Shown in pieces: positions 8,301 through 17,280 of a stretch of DNA of 64,000 nt. The translations under genes were made by a program, and so were the position numbers. Positions within the stretch are counted from its first letter, which is position 1. The number at the start of each line of letters is the position of its first letter. The stretch covers positions 1 to 64,000 of the forward strand of contig PLCO01000033.1 in the NCBI GenBank assembly GCA_003134815.1, read 5' to 3'. The notes under the pieces were generated by a model. The model saw nothing but the letters and a program-made list of their open reading frames with translations. It was not told where the DNA came from and searched no databases. This stretch comes from Acidobacteriaceae bacterium. Lineage in GTDB: Bacteria > Acidobacteriota > Terriglobia > Terriglobales > Acidobacteriaceae.

Positions 8301-10409
8301 ATGTCGCGCCGGCGCGCCAGGTTGGTCATGATCAAGGTTGCCGTTTCAGGTGTTCTTGTCGCGCTTTGTTGTGCTGCTGCCGTTCAGGGGACGCCACAGG
8401 GCGCGCAATCAAGCGGCTCAACGCTGCAGAGCCTTTACGACACCGCTCAGCGATCCCAGAAAACTGGTGACCTGAGTGAGGCTGCGGGAAAGTACCGCGC
8501 ATTTCTTGCCAAAGCGGTTGATGAGCTGGCGAACAGCCATACACAAATTGGCGACTATGCACGGGCTTCCGCTCTATTCGACGAGGCTTTGGCACTGGAT
8601 TCCGACTCGCCGCAGCTGCAACGAGATTATGCGGCTGAGGCGTTGGAGGCCGGGGATCTGAAGCGCGCCGAAACGCTGGCTCGAGGGCTTTTGAATGACT
8701 CCTCGAGTGATTCGACAGGATTGGGGGAGGCCCACCAGATTCTTGGGCGCACGCTGCACAGGATGAACCGCGATCAGGAGGCGAGGAAGGAGCTTGAAAT
8801 GGCGGCCTCGCTCGATCCCAGCGTTGCAAACGAATACGACCTCGCGGTTGTATGTCTGGACCTTGACGACGAGAATTGCGCTGCGCAGATCTTCAGCGGG
8901 CTGGAAGCTTCACTCGGGGACAGCGCCGCACTCCATATGCAGTTTGGCTTAGCTTATGGGAATTCGGACTTTACGCCGCACGCGGTGACGGAGTTCAAGA
9001 AGGTAATTGCGGAAGATCCGCACTATCCTGGAGCGCACTACTCCGTGGCTGCGGCTCTGCTGGCGGCAGGCGAAGACGAGAAGACGCTGCAAGAGGCGGA
9101 GACGGAGCTTAAGCAGGAACTAGCCATCTCTCCGAATGATTTTCTGACCTATGCGGCGCTGGGCAAGATTGAAGCAAGTTATCACAGATATCCAGAAGCC
9201 GAGCGGTACCTGAAGCAAGCCGTCGTGCTGAATGCGAAGAATCCCGATGCCTTTCTTTATCTCGGACAGATGTACTTCGATACGAACCGGCTGACGGAGG
9301 CGGAAGCCGATCTTCACCAGGCCATCAAACTGACGACGGATATTTCGCGGAACCACTATCAAATTCAGAAGGCGCATTTTCTTCTTGGCAGAATTCTGAT
9401 GCAGCAGCATCACGAAGAGGAAGCGCACGCAGAGATGCAGATCGCGCACGCATTCGCGGACAAAGCGCTGTCGAAGGACAAGACCAAACTTGCCGGACTG
9501 CTCGACAATAAGCCTACGAGCGGTGAGAGCGCGGACTCCGGCCTGGACGCCGCAGCCATGGCTCCGGCCGCTCCTCACGCCGCCGATCCTTTGGCGGCCA
9601 GCAAGCAAAAGACATTCGAAAAGCAGCTTACGCCGGCTATCGCGGACAGCTACAACAATCTCGGCGCGATCATGGCCACGCAGACGAATTACGCGGAGGC
9701 ATTGAAATACTTCAAGCGGGCGGGGGAGTGGAGCCCATCTCTTGAAGGGCTGGACTACAATATGGGTCGAGCCGCGTTCATGGCGGCAGACTTCTCAGAA
9801 GCTGTCCCGCCGATTTCCCGCTATGTTCGGTCGCATCCGGGCGATTCGGGCCTCCGCGGTCCGCTGGCCATGAGCCAATTCATGACGCACAATTACCAAG
9901 GTTGCATCGAAGCTCTAAGAGGAGCCGGCGAAGGGACGAAGTCTATTCCGCAAATGCAATTCATCTACGCCGAGTCGCTGGTGAAGACCGGACAAGTCTC
10001 GCTGGGCAAAGCGCGCCTCGAGGGACTGGAAGCAGCGCATCCGGAGATTGCCGAGGTGCATCGCGGGCTGGGAGAAGTGTGGGTGCTTGAAGGCGACTGC
10101 CAAAAGGCCATCGACGAGTTGGACAAGTCCAACCAGCTCAATGGAGCCGATCCGGAAACGCACTACGTTCTTGGCAAGGCCGAGTTGCAGTGCGGAAGCA
10201 CATCGGTTGCGATTGTGGATCTGGAAAAAGCTGTGCGCCTGATGCCGGATGATGCAAGCTACCATCAGGAACTGGCCAGCGCATATGAGCGCGCGTTCAG
10301 GATGGCCGATGCGGAAAAGGAGCGCCGCATTGTTGAGCAGCTCAAGGCTTCACAGACGCCGGCCGTGAAAGCGGGAACGCCAACAGAGGACAAGAGCCCA
10401 AGTCGATAA
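8301..10409 (+). CDS. Exported tetratricopeptide-repeat protein
   Basis: 702 residues, nearly all TPR. A basic N-terminus and hydrophobic core (about 8-28, VMIKVAVSGVLVALCCAAAV) make a signal peptide; a cysteine pair in it leaves a lipoprotein possible but no clean lipobox is seen. About a dozen TPR-like repeats follow in two blocks separated by a low-complexity Ala/Pro linker near residues 400-440 (AAMAPAAPHAADPLAASK). Repeats show the usual W/Y-L-G-x-Y and A-x-P spacing, for example the segments around residues 445-480 (SYNNLGAIMATQTNYAEAL) and 610-640. The ATG at 8301 has GGAGG ten bases upstream; an internal ATG at 8328 is possible. It converges on the CRTAC1 gene with only 15 bases between stops. 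TPR proteins next to CRTAC1 genes recur in Acidobacteria; a scaffold role is inference. Confidence 0.8.
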   Translation: MSRRRARLVMIKVAVSGVLVALCCAAAVQGTPQGAQSSGSTLQSLYDTAQRSQKTGDLSEAAGKYRAFLAKAVDELANSHTQIGDYARASALFDEALALDSDSPQLQRDYAAEALEAGDLKRAETLARGLLNDSSSDSTGLGEAHQILGRTLHRMNRDQEARKELEMAASLDPSVANEYDLAVVCLDLDDENCAAQIFSGLEASLGDSAALHMQFGLAYGNSDFTPHAVTEFKKVIAEDPHYPGAHYSVAAALLAAGEDEKTLQEAETELKQELAISPNDFLTYAALGKIEASYHRYPEAERYLKQAVVLNAKNPDAFLYLGQMYFDTNRLTEAEADLHQAIKLTTDISRNHYQIQKAHFLLGRILMQQHHEEEAHAEMQIAHAFADKALSKDKTKLAGLLDNKPTSGESADSGLDAAAMAPAAPHAADPLAASKQKTFEKQLTPAIADSYNNLGAIMATQTNYAEALKYFKRAGEWSPSLEGLDYNMGRAAFMAADFSEAVPPISRYVRSHPGDSGLRGPLAMSQFMTHNYQGCIEALRGAGEGTKSIPQMQFIYAESLVKTGQVSLGKARLEGLEAAHPEIAEVHRGLGEVWVLEGDCQKAIDELDKSNQLNGADPETHYVLGKAELQCGSTSVAIVDLEKAVRLMPDDASYHQELASAYERAFRMADAEKERRIVEQLKASQTPAVKAGTPTEDKSPSR

Positions 10410-10424
10410 GCGCTCGATGTGAGA

Positions 10425-12230
10425 TCAGTGAACTGGTCCGGCGGGAGGTGTCTTCAGCTTGGGGCGGATCTCATCGGCGGGAACGATTCCGCGGCCCTCG
10501 AGCACTGCGTAAAACTGGTCCGCAGGCAGGCTGCCGATGCGGTCGACGGCTCCGGAAGGCCAGTGGATTTCGACGCTATCAACCTTCGTGGCCGAGCCGA
10601 GACCAAAGTGCAGGCGGAGATCGTTCTGCGAAAGATAGCTTCCTCCGCTGTGAACCTCGTCAGTTTGCGTCATTCCTCCGGCGACAACTTTGACACGAGC
10701 ATTTAGGGCGAGGCGATTCGACTTGGTTCCGGCGAGCTCGAAGCTGACCCAATGGCGTCCAGGAACACCATGATTTTTCAATAACATAGGGCTACCGTCG
10801 AGATTGTTGATCACAACGTCCATGTTGCCGTCGTTAAAGAGGTCCCCGACAGCGAGTCCACGGGAGACCTGCTTTTCTTCCAGGGCTGGCCCGGCCTGAT
10901 CGCTGGCATCGCAAAAGTTCCCGTCGCCCTGATTCATGCTGAGAACCTTTGGCTGGCGATAGCCCGGATCGGAGGGAATCAAGTCGGTTTGGGGATAGAC
11001 ATGCCCGTCAACGGCGATCAGATCGAGCCAGCCGTCGTTATCCAGATCGGCGAAAGCGGTGCCCCATTTGACCCAAGGCAAAGCCGCCATGGCGAGGCCG
11101 GAAGGAAAGGACACCTCGGAGAAATTCCAGTCTCCGTCGTTGCGATAAAGGTCAGGATTTTCGTTCTCAAAGTTCGCGACATAGAGGGAAGGGCGTCCGG
11201 TGTGGTTGTAGTCGCCGACGGCAATGCCCATCGACGCCTGCTCGGAGCCATCATTGCTGAGCGCAGTTCCAGACTCAAACCCGATCTCTTCGAATTTTCC
11301 AGTGCCCAGATTGCGGTAGAGAAACTTCGGCGTCGAGTCATTGGTGAGATAAATGTCGGGACGGCCCGTGTTGTTGAAGTCGGCCCAGATGACTCCGAGG
11401 CCGTAGTAGCCGTGGGGATCGTCCACTCCGGCCTGCTTGGAAACATCGGTAAAAGTTCCATCCCCGTTGTTATGGAAGAGGGAGTCGCCGGCGCCCTTCA
11501 ATCCGCGCGGACCGCACTGCACGGCAACGCCGCGGTACATGCAATAGGCCGAGCTACCAAATTGCGGCAGATCGTTGAGATGGAAGTCGACATAATTTGC
11601 CACCATGAGGTCGACGTAACCATCGCGGTCGTAGTCTCCAAAGGCCGCGCCGGCAGACCAGCGGCCGTCGGCCACGCCTGCTTTAGCGGTGACGTCGGTG
11701 AATGTGCCGTCGCCGTTGTTGTGATAGAGAATGTTTCCGCCGAGACAAGTGATGTACAGATCGGGCCAGCCATCGTTGTCGTAGTCGCCGACCGCGCCGC
11801 CCATCGCCAGGCACGGTTTAGTTAATCCTGCTTTCTGGGTTACGTCAGTAAACGTGCCGTCGTGATTGTTGTGATAGAGAACGCCTAAGCTCGTTTGCCC
11901 CGCCAGCGCCATATCGACGGTCGGCGCATTAGTGAAATAGATGTCGGGCCAGCCGTCGCGATCGTAGTCGAAGATGACCACGCCCCCGGTCATCGATTCG
12001 AAGATAAACTTCTTTTCCTTGGATGAAGTATGGGTAAAGGTGATTCCGGCTTTAGCGGTGATGTCCTCCAATTGCGGTATAGGGCGCTTCGTGCACTTGG
12101 TGAACTTGGCTCCAGGTGGAGGCGGCCCCGTCAAAGGATGCCCCATTCCCTGAGGATGAATCTGTCCAATTGCAAGGAACAGCGGAGCCAGTAGCACAAT
12201 CAGAGTCTTTAACAAGGACTGAACCGTCAT
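10425..12230 (-). CDS. CRTAC1-type FG-GAP/VCBS and ASPIC/UnbV repeat protein
   Basis: 601 residues. After a signal peptide (about 1-23, LLKTLIVLLAPLFLAIG) come roughly seven FG-GAP/VCBS blades, each carrying a calcium-binding DxDxDG-type loop such as FDYDRDGWPDIYF, GDYDNDGWPDLYI and GDYDRDGYVDLMVANY and the phrase LYHNNHDGTFTDVT. The last hundred residues form an ASPIC/UnbV domain (RLALNARVKVVAGG, SGGSYLSQNDLRLHFGLG, VEIHWPSGAVDRI). The fold is an integrin-alpha-like beta-propeller expected outside the cytoplasm. Vertebrate CRTAC1 is an extracellular matrix protein; the bacterial function is not established, and polysaccharide or protein binding is inference. It is a paralogue of the gene at 17281-19152. 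Confidence 0.85.
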   Translation of the reverse strand: MTVQSLLKTLIVLLAPLFLAIGQIHPQGMGHPLTGPPPPGAKFTKCTKRPIPQLEDITAKAGITFTHTSSKEKKFIFESMTGGVVIFDYDRDGWPDIYFTNAPTVDMALAGQTSLGVLYHNNHDGTFTDVTQKAGLTKPCLAMGGAVGDYDNDGWPDLYITCLGGNILYHNNGDGTFTDVTAKAGVADGRWSAGAAFGDYDRDGYVDLMVANYVDFHLNDLPQFGSSAYCMYRGVAVQCGPRGLKGAGDSLFHNNGDGTFTDVSKQAGVDDPHGYYGLGVIWADFNNTGRPDIYLTNDSTPKFLYRNLGTGKFEEIGFESGTALSNDGSEQASMGIAVGDYNHTGRPSLYVANFENENPDLYRNDGDWNFSEVSFPSGLAMAALPWVKWGTAFADLDNDGWLDLIAVDGHVYPQTDLIPSDPGYRQPKVLSMNQGDGNFCDASDQAGPALEEKQVSRGLAVGDLFNDGNMDVVINNLDGSPMLLKNHGVPGRHWVSFELAGTKSNRLALNARVKVVAGGMTQTDEVHSGGSYLSQNDLRLHFGLGSATKVDSVEIHWPSGAVDRIGSLPADQFYAVLEGRGIVPADEIRPKLKTPPAGPVH

Positions 12231-12391
12231 TCCTAAATTTTACCCGACAGCATTCGTGCCGGAGTCGCAGTTTCCGAGGCAGTTTCCGCTGGATTCGAAC
12301 GTGGGAAAAGGGCTGAGATCGCGTGGCTTAGACAGTCAAGTCCGCGGGGGATGCGCTATACTCCAGGGCAGTGCGAAACAGGAGGATCACA

Positions 12392-12913
12392 ATGCGTTTA
12401 CAGGCGATGGCTCGAGTTCTAGCGGGCGCGGCAATCATGGCCGCGCTGGGAGGGTCAGGCTGGGTGGCGGCGCAGTCCGGGGCGAATACCGTACTGCAAC
12501 CGGCCGACCTGGAAAAGCTGTTTCCGGCCACGGTGTTTTACAGTGGGCAGAGCGCGCCAACGCAATTGCGCAACTCCGGTGGCGTAAAGTTCGCCGACGG
12601 CCATTACGTGCTGGCCAGCCTGGTGGACACAAGCGGGTACTCGACGGGAGTGGCGGCGAAGTACCAGGGGTACCTGATCGCCGAAGTTCCGCTGAAGATT
12701 GAAGGGAAGCTTCTGCCTGCGGGCGCGTATGGCTTCGGCTTTCTGGATGGCGATCGGTTTGTGGTGACTGATCTGGGGGGGCATGACGTGCTTACGGCTC
12801 ACTCGGCGAAGGACGCTGACAAGAGCCGGCCCCGCCCCTTAGAGGTGACTGATGCTCCAGCCGGCGGCTACCGCCTTTATGCCGGGCGGAGCTACGTGCA
12901 CTTCAGCCGGTAA
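12392..12913 (+). CDS. Small secreted protein, first of a related pair bracketing a two-component system
   Basis: 173 residues with a clear signal peptide (ARVLAGAAIMAALGG, then WVAAQS). I do not recognise a named family. The mature part has a pattern shared with the protein at 16595-17128: G-H-(Y/F), then (S/A)GYS, KY-x-x-YLI, a P-(L/V)-x-I-x-G-x-x-L stretch and G-x-Y-x-FG, then a short beta-rich tail. The ATG at 12392 is chosen over GTG 12371 because AGGAGG lies seven bases upstream. It is 11 bases before the sensor kinase and the first gene of the four-gene operon. A periplasmic ligand-binding or signal-modulating role for the kinase is inference from position. Confidence 0.7.
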   Translation: MRLQAMARVLAGAAIMAALGGSGWVAAQSGANTVLQPADLEKLFPATVFYSGQSAPTQLRNSGGVKFADGHYVLASLVDTSGYSTGVAAKYQGYLIAEVPLKIEGKLLPAGAYGFGFLDGDRFVVTDLGGHDVLTAHSAKDADKSRPRPLEVTDAPAGGYRLYAGRSYVHFSR

Positions 12914-12924
12914 GGTGAAAGGCT

Positions 12925-15900
12925 GTGGGCTTGCGACAGCCGAATCCAAGCGACAAACGTCATCTGCGGGCTATCGCGAGCAGAAAGCTGCTCCCGAAAA
13001 TCATCTGGTATGCGGCCGCTCTGTTGCTTCTAACCGGGGCGGCGCATACTGCCGCGCTTGAGCCCTCCACACCGCTCGCCAATTATGGCAGGCAGGCATG
13101 GGCCATGGAGAATGGCCTGCCGCAAAATACTGTCCAGGCACTCGCACAAACCAAGGATGGATTCCTCTGGTTAGGCACGGAGGCCGGCTTAGTGCGCTTT
13201 GACGGCGTTGAATTCCAAACATACGATCGCAATTCCACTCCCGCATTGCCGGGCAGCGACATTCGCTGTTTGCTGGCAACCGCGGATGGGGCGCTTTGGA
13301 TTGGAACGAACGCGGGACTGGCGCGGTGGAAGGACGGAGCCGCGAAGACGTTCACGACGCAGGACGGGCTGCCGGCGGACGGGATCCTGACGCTGGGCGA
13401 AAAGGAGGACGGGAAGCTCTGGCTGTGGACCGAAAAAGGCATAGCCCTGCAGGCGGGAGACCGATTCGAGGCGGTGAGAACGGTGGACGCGTTTCCGCAC
13501 ACCACGCTTCCGTCGGCTGGAGAGTATCCAGAAGCGTCAGATGTATTTCTCGCGAAGATGCCAGACGGCGCGTCATTCTTGGGCAGTAGAAGACGTTTAG
13601 CTTCATATCGCCTCGGAATTGGTTCTCCGGGAGACTCAATCGACTTGGAAGTGGGCAAGGAGCTCCCGGGCAGCCGCATTCAAGCGGTTTTTGCCGACAG
13701 ACAGAACGCGCTTTGGATCGGCACAAACGCGGGGCTGGTGAGATGGGCCAAAGGCAACGTGGAGCGCTTTCCGATTACCGATCCTCTTTCGACGGCGTCA
13801 ATTCTCGCGGTGACGGAAGACCGCGAGGGCAATCTGTGGGTCGGGACAGAAACCGGCGGCCTGGATATTCTGCGCGATCAGCGATTCCGGACGATTGACG
13901 CGCGAGACGGGTTGACGTCCGACCGGGTGACGACGATTGTGGAAGACAGCACCGGGACGCTATGGGTGGGGACGCAGGAGGATGGATTGAATGCGCTGCG
14001 GCATGACCCAGGCTCGACCGGCTTGCTTGCCGTGCGCAGCCTTACGGTGAGCAACGGCCTTGCGAGCAACGTGATTCTGTCGCTGGCCGCGGCACCCAAC
14101 GGCGACTTGTGGGTGGGCACGCCGGATGGGATGAATCGGATTCGCGGAAACAAGGTGGACACCTTTACCTCAGCCGATGGGCTACCTGACGATTTTGTGC
14201 GCTCATTGTTGATCGACACCGACGGGTCACTTTGGATCGGCACCAGGCGCGGGTTGACGCACTGGGAAGTGGGTAAGATCGGGTTGAGTAAGTCAGGTTC
14301 CAGCGTGGGAATGGAAACCTACACGAAGGAGAACGGGTTGGGCAGCGATCTGGTGGGCGCAATGGCTCGCGACAGAAGGGGCGACCTGTGGGTGGCGACG
14401 CTGGCCGGGTTGTCGCGGCTGCACGGCAACACGATCTCCAACTTCACGGCTGCGGATGGGCTTTCGAGCAATGTGGTAACGGCACTGCTGCCGCGCGCGG
14501 ATGGGACACTCTTGATTGGGACGCAGGACCACGGTTGGGGCGTCTGGGATGGAAACAGATTCTCCATGGCGACGCAAAACGGAATGGCGCAGACGTCGAT
14601 TCACGCCATTTTGGACGATGGGACGAGGCACCTTTGGTTTGCGACGGGCGACGGCATTGCGCGCTGCGATTCGAGTGAGATGGGGGGAACAGGTTCGGCA
14701 GAGAGTTGTTCGCACTGGATGGAGTTTGGGACCGCAGACGGGCTGCAGAGCAGGGAGACGGCAACCAACAGCCATCCGTCGGCGTGGCGATCGCGCGACG
14801 GGCACTTGTGGTTCGCCACGCCCAAGGGGCTGGTGGAGGTGGACCCGACGCACTTTCCCGTGAACATGCTTCCGCCTCCCGTCGCCCTGGAGAGGCTTCA
14901 GGTGGACGATGTAACGCAGCCACTCAGTGGAGCGGACTCTCGGTTGAGAGTTGCGGCGGGTCGAGTTCATTTTGAGTTCGACTATGCCGGGTTGAGCTTT
15001 ATTGCGCCGCAAAAAGTGCGCTACCGCTACATGCTCGATGGTTTTGACCGCGGCTGGACCGATGCAGGAGCGAGACGCGCCGCCTATTACACGAATATTC
15101 CGCCGGGCCGGTACACGTTCCGCGTGCAAGCGGCGAATAACGATGGAATTTGGAGCACGACCGGCGCGGCGCTCAGCTTCGAGTTGCAGCCGCATTTTTA
15201 TCAGACCCTGTGGTTCTATGCGTTGTTGTTGTTGGCGCTGGCAGGGACGGTCTTGCTGGTGCTCAAGCGGAGATTGTACGTGGCAGAGCGCGAGTTCAAG
15301 GTGGTGCTGGGCGAGCGCAGCCGGATCGCACGCGAGATTCACGATACGCTGGCCCAGGGGTATGTGGGCGTTTCGGTCCAACTGGAGGTTCTGGCGGAGC
15401 TTTTGCGCCAGCGAAAGCTGGAGGATGCGGCCAAACAGCTCGACCAGTCACGCGACTATGTGCGCCACGGGCTGGCTGACGCGCGGCAGTCAATCTGGGC
15501 TTTACGCACACAGGATGCGAGCGAGACGACATTGCCAGTCAAGCTGCGGCGCTTGGCGGAAAGTGCCGGCGGCGATGGGCTGACGGCGCGGTTCAGCCTT
15601 TTCGGGGCTTATCGCCCGCTGCCTGCGGAAACCGAGCGCGAAGTAGCACGCATCGCCCAGGAAGCAATCCACAATGTGAAGAAGCACGCCGGGGCCAGTC
15701 AACTTTCGGTTCAATTGGAGTACCGATCGGAAGCGGTTACGCTCGAGATCAGTGACGATGGACGGGGAGGCGCAGTGGAGCGGAAGGCGGAGACTTCGCC
15801 GGGTCACTTTGGCCTGACTGGGATGCGAGAACGTGCAGCAGCGATCGGCGCGACGCTGGAAGCGAGCAGCGCACCGGGCGAGGGGACTACGATACGGTTG

Positions 15901-15951
15901 AATGTACCGGCGCGAAGTGAAGCGCGCGAACAGGCGGAGGTGAAGCAGTGA
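12925..15951 (+). CDS. Two-component sensor histidine kinase with periplasmic beta-propeller (Reg_prop) and Y_Y_Y domain
   Basis: 1008 residues. Domains in order: N-terminal signal/anchor helix (about 25-45); a periplasmic double propeller of eleven or more two-component-regulator propeller repeats (LWLGTEAGLVRF, LWIGTNAGLARW, LWVGTQEDGL, LWVGTPDGMNRI, LWFATPKGLVEV) to about 650; a Y_Y_Y domain (about 670-745; YRYMLDGFDRGWTDAG, YTFRVQAANNDGIW); a membrane helix near 760-782; a HisKA_3 dimerisation domain with phospho-acceptor His806 (REIHDTLAQG); and a HATPase (EAIHNVKKHA, ISDDGRGG, GHFGLTGMRERA). This is the hybrid-two-component-like sensor plan of Bacteroidetes but with a separate regulator. 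Start GTG follows AAGG; the 3' end overlaps the regulator gene by four bases. The ligand is unknown. Confidence 0.9.
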   Translation: MGLRQPNPSDKRHLRAIASRKLLPKIIWYAAALLLLTGAAHTAALEPSTPLANYGRQAWAMENGLPQNTVQALAQTKDGFLWLGTEAGLVRFDGVEFQTYDRNSTPALPGSDIRCLLATADGALWIGTNAGLARWKDGAAKTFTTQDGLPADGILTLGEKEDGKLWLWTEKGIALQAGDRFEAVRTVDAFPHTTLPSAGEYPEASDVFLAKMPDGASFLGSRRRLASYRLGIGSPGDSIDLEVGKELPGSRIQAVFADRQNALWIGTNAGLVRWAKGNVERFPITDPLSTASILAVTEDREGNLWVGTETGGLDILRDQRFRTIDARDGLTSDRVTTIVEDSTGTLWVGTQEDGLNALRHDPGSTGLLAVRSLTVSNGLASNVILSLAAAPNGDLWVGTPDGMNRIRGNKVDTFTSADGLPDDFVRSLLIDTDGSLWIGTRRGLTHWEVGKIGLSKSGSSVGMETYTKENGLGSDLVGAMARDRRGDLWVATLAGLSRLHGNTISNFTAADGLSSNVVTALLPRADGTLLIGTQDHGWGVWDGNRFSMATQNGMAQTSIHAILDDGTRHLWFATGDGIARCDSSEMGGTGSAESCSHWMEFGTADGLQSRETATNSHPSAWRSRDGHLWFATPKGLVEVDPTHFPVNMLPPPVALERLQVDDVTQPLSGADSRLRVAAGRVHFEFDYAGLSFIAPQKVRYRYMLDGFDRGWTDAGARRAAYYTNIPPGRYTFRVQAANNDGIWSTTGAALSFELQPHFYQTLWFYALLLLALAGTVLLVLKRRLYVAEREFKVVLGERSRIAREIHDTLAQGYVGVSVQLEVLAELLRQRKLEDAAKQLDQSRDYVRHGLADARQSIWALRTQDASETTLPVKLRRLAESAGGDGLTARFSLFGAYRPLPAETEREVARIAQEAIHNVKKHAGASQLSVQLEYRSEAVTLEISDDGRGGAVERKAETSPGHFGLTGMRERAAAIGATLEASSAPGEGTTIRLNVPARSEAREQAEVKQ

Positions 15952-16598
15952 CAACGGAATCGATCCGCGTGCTGGTTGTCGAAGACCACAACGTGGTTCG
16001 CCAGGGGCTGGTGGCGCTGCTGAATGTGGCGGGCGGCCTTGAGGTGGTCGGCGAGGCTGCGGATGGAGTTGAGGCAATCGCTCAGTTTCGCAAGCACCAG
16101 CCGGACATCACGCTGATCGACCTGCGGATGCCAAGGATGAGCGGCGTCGACGTCATCGAGCGCATCCGCATGGAGACGCCCCAGGCCCGGTTCATCGTGC
16201 TGACTACCTACGATGGCGATGAAGACATTTACCGCGCGTTAAAGGCCGGCGCACGGGCTTACCTGCTGAAGGGAATGACGAGCGAAGAACTGATCGGCGC
16301 GATTCGAGCGGTCCACGCAGGGAAGTCGCATATACCGCCGGCGATTGCCGAGAGGCTCGCCGAGCGCATGGGCTCACAGGATCTGACTCCGCGCGAGTTC
16401 GATGTGCTGGAGCAGATCGTATATGGCAAGAGCAATCGGGAGATCGCGGCCGAGCTGGAGGTTTCAGAAGCGACGGTAAAGACACATATCAACAGCCTGC
16501 TAAGCAAACTGGGCGTGACCGACCGTACGCAGGCGGCAACAGCCGCGATCCAACGGGGAATTGTTCCGCTCGAGTCGTTGAGAAAGCCGAAGCAATGA
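15948..16598 (+). CDS. NarL/FixJ-family response regulator
   Basis: 216 residues. The receiver domain (about 5-120) has the acidic pair ED in VVEDHNVVRQG, phosphorylation site Asp58 in ITLIDLRMPRMSG, a threonine in VLTTYDGD and lysine in YLLKGM. A LuxR-type helix-turn-helix occupies about 143-205 (LTPREFDVLEQIVYGKSNREIA, recognition helix VSEATVKTHINSLLSKLGV). It overlaps the kinase by GTGA and the next gene by ATGA, so translation of the three genes is coupled and it is the kinase's cognate regulator. Its target promoters are unknown; autoregulation of the operon is a reasonable guess. Confidence 0.93.
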   Translation: MTTESIRVLVVEDHNVVRQGLVALLNVAGGLEVVGEAADGVEAIAQFRKHQPDITLIDLRMPRMSGVDVIERIRMETPQARFIVLTTYDGDEDIYRALKAGARAYLLKGMTSEELIGAIRAVHAGKSHIPPAIAERLAERMGSQDLTPREFDVLEQIVYGKSNREIAAELEVSEATVKTHINSLLSKLGVTDRTQAATAAIQRGIVPLESLRKPKQ

Positions 16599-17128
16599 CG
16601 ATGAGAACCATGAGAAGCGCGATCGTGTGCGGGGTTTTTCTGCCTGTGCTGGCGCTCGCAGCGCAGGCGCAAAAGAGCGTGTGGCGGCAAGCTACAACGG
16701 CGGAGCTGGCATCGGTGCTGCCGTCGCGGGCGCCGGTCGAAAGCGAGCACATCGAGACGGAGATGCGGACGGCATCAGGGATTGTGGATGAGCACGGGCA
16801 CTTTATCGCAGGCGTGGTGCTGATTACGGCGGGCTATTCCGCAGAGGGCAAGTACTCGCACTACCTGATCGTGCAAGCGCCGGTAGTGATTGGCGGCGTT
16901 CGGCTGAAGCCGGGCGAGTATGCGTTTGGATGGAGCAGGGAAGACGGCGGAGATTTGCTGACCGTGCACTTCAACCAGGCGGCGACGGGAGCGCTGGTGG
17001 GGACCACGGATGCGCACAGGATCGCCGGGTCCAGCAGGGTGGAGAGTTTGCACATCTGGCCGCCGGGCGACAAGTCGCTGATCCAGATCGGGCGGTTTGG
17101 GATTCCTTATAAAGTGGGCGACCGATAG
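16595..17128 (+). CDS. Small secreted protein, second of the related pair in the two-component operon
   Basis: 177 residues with a signal peptide (SAIVCGVFLPVLALAAQAQ). It overlaps the response-regulator stop codon by ATGA, so it belongs to the same operon. The mature domain resembles that of the 12392-12913 protein: a GHF at the position of GHY, AGYS for SGYS, KYSHYLI for KYQGYLI, and GVRLKPGEYAFGW for GKLLPAGAYGFGF. After that the two diverge. No named family or catalytic motif is recognised. Two diverged copies of one secreted fold flanking a periplasmic-propeller sensor suggest accessory ligands, decoys or sensor partners, which is inference. A readout such as gene-specific expression would be needed to separate these. 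Confidence 0.7.
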   Translation: MTMRTMRSAIVCGVFLPVLALAAQAQKSVWRQATTAELASVLPSRAPVESEHIETEMRTASGIVDEHGHFIAGVVLITAGYSAEGKYSHYLIVQAPVVIGGVRLKPGEYAFGWSREDGGDLLTVHFNQAATGALVGTTDAHRIAGSSRVESLHIWPPGDKSLIQIGRFGIPYKVGDR

Positions 17129-17280
17129 AGGAGGGTTGAGAGGCTCCTCACGGGAGTTTGCGAGCCGTCCAAGAGTTATTGCAAGTGGTTTTTATAAGGA
17201 GTTTTTCCCGATCCGGCTCAGCGGCGCACTCCAACTTTTGGTCGATACTTCCCTCGATCCCGCCCCGTATACTTGCTTCC

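Noticed and set aside
10989-11825. 278-residue frame antisense to the first CRTAC1 gene
   Set aside because: Valine/Ile-rich reading produced by complement of repeated DxDxDG codons, not a protein family.
14293-15381. 362-residue frame antisense to the histidine kinase
   Set aside because: Opposite a gene with clear propeller, HisKA_3 and HATPase motifs; Arg/Pro/His-rich random composition.
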